Position numbers and translations under genes: made by a program. Below, piece after piece: positions 56,610 to 64,000 of a stretch of 64,000 nt of DNA. Source of the DNA: Salinimicrobium sp963709775 (GTDB lineage Bacteria; Bacteroidota; Bacteroidia; Flavobacteriales; Flavobacteriaceae); NCBI GenBank assembly GCA_963709775.1, contig CAVPXS010000001.1:308475-372474 (forward strand), read 5' to 3'. Positions within the stretch are counted from its first letter, which is position 1, and every line of letters begins with the position of its first letter. The notes under the pieces were generated by a model. That model made no database searches, was not told where the DNA came from, and saw nothing but the letters and a program-made list of their open reading frames with translations.

Positions 56610-56834
56610 TTATTTTTGCGATTTTTCCTCATCTGAAAGAACAACATAGCCATTAATAGTAATAAATTTTTCCGGATGCTTTTTTATTCGAGCTTGAATT
56701 TGAAGGGGCTTTAATGGTTTTCCATCGTTTCTTTGGTAAATTCCAGCTTGATTAATACGCAAAGCTATTTCTGAGAAAGTTAAAGGTACTCGACTTGATT
56801 TAAGAATTTCTAGTATGGCATGGTGTAAATCCAT
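56610..56834 (-). CDS. HARE-type winged-helix (HARE-HTH) small protein
   Basis: 74 residues, almost entirely one winged-helix domain: HHAILEILKSSRVPLTFSEIALRINQAGIY, then LKPLQIQARIKKHPEKFITINGYVVL. The form resembles the HARE-HTH domain (HB1, ASXL, restriction endonuclease), which is known from restriction and chromatin proteins and is thought to read modified or methylated DNA. It sits 12 bases after hsdS and 66 bases before the methyltransferase-like kinase gene, so it is part of the operon and may be the DNA-binding regulator of the module. The family assignment is by pattern. Confidence 0.7.
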   Translation of the reverse strand: MDLHHAILEILKSSRVPLTFSEIALRINQAGIYQRNDGKPLKPLQIQARIKKHPEKFITINGYVVLSDEEKSQK

Positions 56835-56846
56835 TTCTTTTTATAG

Positions 56847-58214
56847 TTATTTCAATTTCACTTTTAACTTCTCTATCTCCTCTAACAAATCCCGCGCATC
56901 TCCATCACTTTCCAGCTGCGGTACCAACTCTCCATTAAAAGCTTTGTTCAAAATCGATTGAGGAAGTTTATTTATTTTTTCTTTTAAAGAATTGTACTGC
57001 TGCTCAAGAACATCTGCCTTTCTAAGAAGATTCTCTACCTTATTTACTATTTCAATTTGTTCTGAAATAGGCGGAAGTAAAATGATCATTTTCTTTAGAG
57101 CAGGCATATAAATAGTCTTAACCGTAGTTCCTTGTCCTGCAGATGTTAGATGATCCTTGGCAGCCATAAAGCTGTAAAGCAAGTATTTATTGAGCAACTC
57201 ATTTCCACACACCCAATTAGCAAAGTGCTGGGTCGTTGCCATCTCTTTACCCATTATAGTTGTATATCCTACAGAAATATCTCTGGAAAAGCAAACTGTT
57301 CCTTTAAGGAAGTAATGTGGCACTAGAATTCTCTATTCCCAATAGGTTAGGAAATTTGGTTTTTGATATTGTTTTTGTGTGCAGTCGAATGTGGTGAGAC
57401 ATATCCAAGGAACATTTCCATTCTCCCAATATTCAGGTTTACTTTTCCGAGGGGTGTGACCCGACTCCAATTTTGCTTTTTCAATCAATACTTCCCATTT
57501 CCAATCTTTAGGTTTTTCAGTGTATTCTTTGCCTATTGTTAAAGGTGAGCCGATTCTAACCGATTCTGTTCCTCTCCATCCCTGCGTCAGCCTTCCGGTC
57601 ACCGCCTGAGTAAGCACCTGCTGCCGAAATTCTTTAAGTAGCACCGGAATTTTATCTAAACTTTCATTAATCACCTTCAGCTGCTCAAAAAGTTTTATCC
57701 AATTTGTCAACTATTCGGTTTTGTTCAGGAAGAGGTGGGATAGCAATTAATGTGTTACTGGCAAATTTTTGATTTATACCACCTTGAGCCGAACCCGTGA
57801 AATTATCCAAGATCCTTTCTTGCCCTTCTTTACTGAACAAGAAATAAAAGATCATTTTCTGATTGAAAACAGGATACAGGCGACAAATAAAAACGTGTTC
57901 ATTTACGTAAGCTCGATTATAGGGAAACTTGTTATCCACAAAGGATGTTTTCCGGTTGTAGCTCCGTCTTTCACAATTAAAATATCACTTTCCTTGATTA
58001 GACCTCTCTTCATTTTAGCTGCAAAAGTGACTGGAATAAATTTCAATTTATCAAATTTAAATCCTCCATCACTGGCTAGATGCTCTCCTCCTAAACTTGG
58101 TATACCTTCTAAAATTCCTTGTACACCTCCTTTAGGTCTTGATCTATTTTCAAAAACCTGAAGTAATTCCCTCAATTGTACTTCAATCCAATTCTCCGGC
58201 AGTCCGTTCCGCAT
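56847..58214 (-). pseudogene. hsdS: Type I restriction-modification specificity subunit HsdS, frame-broken
   Basis: Four frame pieces make one HsdS of about 455 residues. Start ATG 58214 gives MRNGLPENWIEVQLRELL. Recognition domain 1 includes GGEHLASDGGFKFDKLKFIP and GGINQKFASNTLIAIPPLPEQNRIV. The central conserved helix follows (LKEFRQQVLTQAVTGRLT). Recognition domain 2 begins KDWKWEVLIEKAKLESGHTPRKSKPEYW and ends IILLPPISEQIEIV, and the final coiled helix is LPQSILNKAFNGELVPQ. This is the standard two-domain type I layout. Breaks lie at about 57920, 57700 and 57330. HsdS chooses the methylation and cleavage site. Its start overlaps the hsdM stop (TAATG). Confidence 0.85.
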
Positions 58215-59675
58215 TATTTCAATTCCTTTATCATTGCATTTAACTGCTTGTAATGTTCTTTGATTTCCGTCAATGCTTCTTTTGCAATTTCTACAGGCTC
58301 ACCTAAATCTTCTCCATTACTAATACTTTATCTGCAATCAGCCCCAAATCCAGACTATCATTCTTTTCAGCAATTTTTTCCCGGCTGATATAATTCCAAC
58401 GTTCATCTTTAATTTGCTTTCGTTTTTCATCGCTGACTAGTCCCATCATAATCTGCTTCGACATCATCAAAGCAAATCCCACCGGTATAAGCTTTTACGA
58501 AATCTTCAAAGGCTTTTTCGGTAAAAGGGGTACGTTTTCCATAATTTGGAACATTGGTTCGCATATCATAAAACCACACATTTTTAGTGTTGTCGGTTTC
58601 GGTAGTACCCCGGGTAAAGAATAAGACATTAGTTTTTACACCTGCGGCATAGAAGATTCCTGTGGGTAGGCGAAAAATGGTATGCACATTACATTTATCC
58701 ATTAAATCACGGCGAATTCTTTGCCCGTCTCCATCTTCAAACAAAACATTATCTGGTAAAACCACAGCTGCCCTGGCTTTTCCGTCTTTTTTCAAGCTTC
58801 GGTAAATGTGTTGTAAAAAGTTTAATTGTTTGTTGCTGGTTGGAAAGGTAAAATCATCCCTGGTTGGACGTTCCCCACCTTTTTTTGTTCCAAAAGGGGG
58901 ATTAGCCAATACTCCGTCAAAGTTCTTTAAACTTTTACCAAATTCAGTTAAAGTATCAGCAAGGTAGATCTTGCTTTCCATCCCGTGAAGACGGGCATTC
59001 ATAAGAGCAAGACGGTGGGCATCTCCTACAAGTTCCACTCCGCTAAAAGCTTCCTCTTCCTGGAATTTTCGTTCCTTTTCCGAAAGCTCATAATAATCGT
59101 CATACTTATGCCGCAGATAATGATCTGCAGAGATCATAAAGCCAAAAGTTCCTGCAGCAGGATCATTCCATTTTTCCCCCAATTTCGGAACTAACAGGTC
59201 TACCATCACATTAATGAGAGGTCTGGGTGTAAAATATTGTCCTGCCCCACTCTTTTTTTCCCCGGCATTCTTTTCCAAAAGGCTTTCATAAATATCACCC
59301 ATTACATCCCGGTCATTCTCTTCGTACCAGTCAATTTTATCAATAGCCTGCACAAGAGTATTAAAATTTACCGGCTTCCGAAGACTTGTAGAAGCATCGG
59401 CATAAATCTCCTTAATACTTTCACTGGTGGTTTTATTACTAATTTCCGCAAGAAATTTCCGGTATCGAACAAAAGCTTCATTATTGTCATGTTTCATTTA
59501 CAAAGCCTCTCCAACGATATTCTTCCGGGAGATGTTCTTCAAAGCCTTTTACTTCAGATAATTTCAGAAAAAGTATATAGGTTAATTCATTTAAATATTG
59601 GTGATAAGTAACTCCATCATCCCTTAGTACATTACAAAGGTTCCAGAGTTTATTGGCAATTTCTTCTGCACTCAT
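58214..59675 (-). pseudogene. hsdM: Type I restriction-modification methyltransferase subunit HsdM, frame-broken
   Basis: Pieces: N-terminal MSAEEIANKLWNLCNVLRDDG…YILFLKLSE (59487-59675); the main body 58427-59497; and a C-terminal part in other frames with RWNYISREKIAEKNDSLDLGLIADK and KEALTEIKEHYKQLNAMIKELK. The total is about 487 residues, normal for HsdM. The body has the usual GAGQYFTPRPLINVMVDLL, the SAM motif DPAAGTFGFM and an intact catalytic NPPF (FDGVLANPPFGTKK), in contrast to the second methyltransferase-like gene downstream. Product: N6-adenine methylation of the target chosen by HsdS. Three shifts (about 59490, 58440 and 58310) interrupt it. Confidence 0.88.
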
Positions 59676-59708
59676 TTAAGTTGTGGGAATTTTAATTTGA
59701 GATCTGAT

Positions 59709-62700
59709 TTAGGCCGAATATAGATTTTCATTCAACTTTTCAAGGATCTCATCCAGGTTATTTTCAAATATTTTATTAAGACGTTGATAGCCACCATCTC
59801 TTTTAAAAGGATCGTCATTAAGATCTTCTTTGGTCAGAACTGTTTCTTTTAAAAGTTGATTTTCAAAGCGGTCCATCCATTTCAGCTGAATTTTATTCCA
59901 GTTTCTCAAATTGCTTATTTTTTCCACTGCATTCTGAATCCGCTGCTCATGGCTAACCAAATGCAGATCCAAAGCCATTGTGCGGATAAAGGAAATAATA
60001 TCGGCAGCTATTTCTTCATTTTTGGTCGATTTCCAAGCGGTGTTTAATGTTCTGGCATTATATCCTTCCTGATCCAAGAGCCAGCTTTAGTTCCTTTAAC
60101 GACTTGCTATCCAAGTTCTGTGGGTTTAGTGCAGATAATTTCAAGAGCGGCAAGTTTATTTCGATTTTCTTTAATAAAGCTTTTGAAGTTTTCAATATAA
60201 TCTTCAGGTTTTTTTGCTTTTCCGTAGCCTCTTTCAACTCCTAGAACCTCATCTTCATGCTCCGAAACCAATTGGTTTTTGGAATGATAAATCTTTTATC
60301 TAGAAAATCTCCAGAGCTTACCATAATCTGTCACTACTTTCTTAGCCTGCTGCCCTCTAGTAGCTTTAAGGATTCAATTAATTCCTCAGGAGTTTTTACC
60401 ATCGCGCTGATACATAAATTCCTCTAAAGCTGAAATTTTCCAATCTTCTTTTTCCGCTGAATTTTTGCAATAATTTGTTCTAGTTGCTTTTTTGCCCTTC
60501 GGGTGTTTCAATATGACTTCCAGCTCTTCCACCAACTGTGTGAAAGCATGTAGAAGGATTGGTGACGGTTTTCATTTGTGTATAATCTTCCAGCGCTTCA
60601 TATACCCTCACGGCATCATAAATCCTAAAGAACTGCTTATCTATTTCATCACATGGCCTGGTTGCTCTCCCCAGCATTTGCTCAAACAGAATTCTGGAAC
60701 GTACCCTCCTCATAAAGACAAGATTGGTAATAGGTGGAACATCGATTCCTGTAGTCAGTAAATCTACCGTTACCGCAATATTGGGAAATTTTTCGTTTTT
60801 AAAGCTCTTTGTAAGATCTTCAGGATCATAAACATTACCTGTTATTTTTTTAATAGCACTTCAGGCACATCAACTCCTATAGCCGCAAATTCTTCAAATA
60901 GTATTCGCACAATCGTATCTGCGTGGCAATCTCTAACTGCAAAAATAATGTCTTTTCATCGCCTTCAGGATCTAATTCCTGTACCAGCTGTTTCAATCAC
61001 TTCCTGATTAAAAGATTCCGTGATAACCAGTTTATTAAATTGCTCAATTTCAATATGTAGTTCATCTTCCAAGTGCGGCCAACTCTTCTATTTTATTGGT
61101 TTCAGGGTTGTAAGCTTTAGGCTTTCTCTCCTTTCTCCCAAAGGATTCCTTCTTCACTAAGTCTGGTTTTAATTAGGTATGGGGGTTCATGGTCCTTTAA
61201 ATAACCATCGATAACAGCTTCTCGGTATGAGTAACTGTGAACAGGATCTCCAAAAATTTGTTTGGTATGAAGGCCGGAGTTGCAGTAAGTCCAATTATAT
61301 AAGCATTAAAATATTCAATTACCCGTTTATACTGCCCAACATAATCCTGTTCATTTTTAAAGTAAAGATCTTCGTCATCAATTTCCTTATCAAGATTATA
61401 ACCCCGGTGTGCTTCATCAATAATAATGCAATCATAAGTATCAATGGGTAAAGGATTTCCTTCGTGTATAGAATAGCCGTTTCACCATACTTTGCACAGT
61501 TGCAAAATGCAAGTCGGGTATTCTGAATCTGGCATTCTGAGTTTTTAGCTCTTCCACCTGATAGACTTCAGCAAAAGTGTTCAGGTTTTCTATTTTATTG
61601 TCCTTAAACCCGTCAGAGGCTTGTGTGGCCAACAACCTGCGATCGGTAAGAAAAAATTCGTTTAAATCGATCTGATTTAATAAGGCGGTAAGCAAGACCC
61701 ATTACTGTTCTGGTTTTTCCCGTACCTGTGGCCATAACCAATAAGGCTCGTTTATCTTCGGGCTTCCTTAATAAGTCTTATTTTCAATAGCTTTAATAGC
61801 ATCAATTTGATAATCTCTTAGATTTAAGACCGTTTTTACTTTTAGATATTCATATTCACTATTTTCAAGCCTTTCATTGGCCTTTCCAATATCCCGGTTA
61901 ATAAAGTTCCACTAATCCTTCCGGAGAAAACCAACCTCTTAAGAGCATCAGAATGATTACCTGGATTACGAACATCTAGAAACCAAATACCACTTTTGGT
62001 CTTTAGCTGCTCCAGGTAAGATCGTCCATTGGTCGAAAACAGAAACGGAGCCTTGTATTTTTCCCATTCCCTAAAAATTGCATATTCCGGCTCGTTCTTC
62101 AATACATTCTGCATATATTTTTGATTGATGAAGATCGGTTGAAATATCTGTGGCATATTTTTTCGCTTCAACAATTCCGTATAGTTTTGTTCCAATAAAC
62201 AAGGCATAATCTGCCCATTTACCTTCACACGGCCACTCGGCAATAGCTATATTTCTACCTTTTTCAGGCAGGGTTTTATTGATTTATAATTTAATTCTAT
62301 TGTATCACATTCCCAACCGGCCTCCCGCAGTTTTTCATCTATAATTTCCCGGGTTTCTGCTTCAGATTTTCCTAGATTATTTGCCACTCGGTAAGACCTT
62401 TCTTTCCTTTCTTCAACAACATTTTCTGATTGATTAAATGCAGCAATTTTTTCTTCATAATTGACTTACCTTTTGCGAAAGAGCTCCAGTTCTTCTTCAA
62501 GTCTTTCAACTGATTTTTGCTGTTCTTTGCCGGTAAAGAATATTCTTCGGGTTCTAAATAATCATTTTCATAGGTTTCGTAAAACCACCTTGCCAGCTGA
62601 AAAGATTTTTTCAGAATAAATAATGCCTCCCGTTCAGAACTATTCCCATTATGTGTAGCTTTATTTCCTGATTTCCGGATTATGTGCAGAAGATCTTTTA

Positions 62701-62935
62701 TAATTTCCGGGATATAATTCCTATAAAAAAGTTGGTTTATCCGCTCCACCTGTGTTCCTTCAAATCCATCGAGATTCTCGAATTCCCAGATACAGTGTTG
62801 AATTTTTCAGAAAATAATCTGGATTTCGCCAGGGAGGAACTGGGATCAATGTGAATTAACCGCTCAGATAATTCACTGACTTTGAATAGCTCTGGATAAG
62901 AATCTTCGAGGAAGGAGAATTTTGAATACGGACAT
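59709..62935 (-). pseudogene. hsdR: Type I restriction subunit HsdR (EcoEI-like), heavily frame-broken
   Basis: About 1075 codons, readable only across many shifts. Starting at ATG 62935: FSFLEDSYPELFKVSELSERL; a DUF4145-like part (IRKSGNKATHNGNSSEREAL); the HsdR N-terminal nuclease region (WADYALFIGTKLYGIVEAK-like pieces around 62150-62250, in broken frames); Walker A ATGTGKT (about 61711-61731); DEAH in IIIDEAHRG (about 61403-61429); GLTATPA (about 61285); motif VI-like LFEQMLGRATRPCDEID (about 60630-60680); and the EcoEI_R_C C-terminal domain (59709-60077, ending LNENLYSA). All domain types are present, so the damage is by indels rather than deletion. In this state it would not make an active translocase/endonuclease unless the breaks are assembly errors. 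Confidence 0.8.
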
Positions 62936-63025
62936 ATTATTAATTAAACTCCTTAAAAAATTGCACTGCAAAATCGGCAGAATTCAATGATTACTTTTTA
63001 TCCAGATCAAATTCCTTTCTACTAC

Positions 63026-63564
63026 CTAAATAATTTCTTGAGTTAAGGTGTTATTTCCTTTCCTTCTTGGAGTTCCTGGAACAGTAATACACTTGATATG
63101 TGCTTTTGAAACTAAGATTATATAAGCGTTGTGATAAGGATAATTCTTCGGCAGATCTTTTAGTTTAAATTCCCCGCTAGCTCTAAATTTTACCTCCATA
63201 AAATACACCTTTTGATCCTTCGGATTTTGAATAACGAAGTCAGGCATCCTCCTAATAGCATTTTGCTACATCAGAATTTACTCCTTTTAAAAGATCCATT
63301 ATTCCGGGAATGGTATTTTCCATACCATATCTGAAACACGTTATAATTAAGACTTAAGAATAATTCCTGAATTAGGGTCTCGGCAATTCTTCCCTTAATC
63401 ATGTTATAGCGATAAAGCCGATCTTTTTCAGAAAGACCTATTCTTGTTTCTTCCTGTTCCTCCTCTAAAACTTCTACTACATTTGAATTTTCATCTTTAT
63501 AACAGGAATAACAAAGTCCGCCATTAAATTTTGTATAAGAACCGCATTGAATACAAGCTGCCAT
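63026..63564 (-). pseudogene. Zinc-ribbon plus restriction-endonuclease-fold protein, frame-broken
   Basis: Pieces form one protein of about 180 residues. The N-terminus has a four-Cys zinc ribbon (CIQCGSYTKF and GLCYSCYKD), an acidic linker (EVLEEEQEE) and a helical part (YNMIKGRIAETLIQELFLSLNYNVF). After two shifts (about 63330 and 63255) it continues RRMPDFVIQNPKDQKVYFMEVKFRASGEF, with Asp and Glu-x-Lys as in PD-(D/E)XK nucleases, and YPYHNAYIILVSKAHIKC. It stands 90 bases upstream of hsdR on the same strand, as first gene of the RM cluster. Its role may be an accessory nuclease or Holliday-junction/Mrr-like enzyme; the family is not recognised. Confidence 0.65.
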
Positions 63565-64000
63565 TAAAAAAGTTTAGTGGTTAATCAAATTGCGGTAGGG
63601 ACGCAGGTTAAGTGCAGTAAATATAGGAAAATTAGATGAATGTTAATGCCAAGGGGATTTATACATCTTCAAAAACAGATGGTAGTAAAGCCTAAATATT
63701 TCTACTACTGCCTACCCTTGCTACTTTTCAGAACCTATTTTTTTCTTATTAGAAAAAAACGGAAAGTATATTAGCTGACATTTAAGAAAATTTTTAGATT
63801 TACTCACAACATTGCTTTCTCTTCACTCTTCCCTACACTGTGAAGCTATTTATTAATTTTTCAACACCATATTGTAAAAATTTTTAATCAACCTGCTCAT
63901 TAAATGAATGGCAATGACTGCGCTAAATTCTAAAGCAGGAATTATTCACTTTATTGGCGGATGTTGTAATAAAGGAATAACTGTACAAAACACTAACCAT
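63565..64000. other. Non-coding stretch at the window end
   Basis: No open frame of note on either strand and no repeat of the 40-47 kb family. It probably holds the promoter of the RM cluster on the minus strand just above 63565; no clear consensus is seen. Confidence 0.4.

Noticed and set aside
59709..63564. Several separate small genes in the hsdR region
   Set aside because: The pieces carry successive HsdR motifs in correct order (Walker A, DEAH, TAT, motif VI, C-terminal domain), so they are one broken gene.

Overview
The window looks like the chromosome of a marine or saline Flavobacteriaceae member (Bacteroidota, in the Gramella/Salegentibacter/Zunongwangia neighbourhood). The evidence is an AT-rich genome, a tmRNA whose tag ends GENNYALAA, many Bacteroidota-style lipoproteins (lipobox Cys followed by acidic residues), TonB-type outer-membrane proteins, LytS/LytTR pairs and polysaccharide-degradation genes. 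The genus is an inference.

Layout. 0-3.6 kb: a MscS-related channel protein, then a minus-strand pair (frame-broken EEP-family secreted hydrolase and a saccharopine/alanine dehydrogenase-like enzyme). 3.8-7.5 kb: the tmRNA gene ssrA, followed by about 3.3 kb of accessory DNA with two secreted lipoproteins and gene remnants, closed by an imperfect second copy of the ssrA 3' end. This has the shape of an old ssrA-integrated island that has lost its integrase. 7.5-9.6 kb: two aldo/keto reductases. 10-16.7 kb: a giant soluble polyHAMP hybrid histidine kinase (1979 aa) divergent from a single-domain response regulator. 17.7-25.9 kb: a beta-glucan-type locus with a glycosidase fused to a probable outer-membrane barrel, a carbohydrate-binding-type lipoprotein, a GH16 lipoprotein and a broken PKD/multi-module lipoprotein. 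26-36.3 kb: sensory genes, comprising a histidine kinase, an outer-membrane barrel protein divergent from a LytS/LytTR pair, and a CheB-CheR-PAS-kinase fusion. 37-47 kb: housekeeping and small hypothetical genes separated by long mosaic non-coding repeats, including a duplicated unit of about 610-620 bp.

47.4-63.6 kb is a defence-type region. It holds a DUF2779 nuclease, a NucS-like nuclease with an unknown partner, a DUF433/DUF5615 (PIN-like) toxin-antitoxin pair, and a type I restriction-modification operon read on the minus strand: zinc-ribbon nuclease, hsdR, hsdM, hsdS, then four accessory genes. Two of those accessory genes form the most unusual object in the window: a methyltransferase-like protein with a degenerate catalytic motif, fused to an HsdS-type recognition domain and then to a histidine kinase, followed with overlap by a receiver domain fused to an AlbA_2 (Schlafen-type) domain. 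It reads as a two-component signalling system whose sensor is built from restriction-modification parts.

A caveat applies throughout. At least a dozen genes are broken by single-base shifts. Where I worked out the junction, most are repaired by removing one base, often from a short homopolymer, and the density is much higher from 54 to 63.5 kb. Either the assembly has indel errors or this locus is decaying. I joined the pieces into single gene entries and marked them as pseudogenes, but many may be intact in the living cell.
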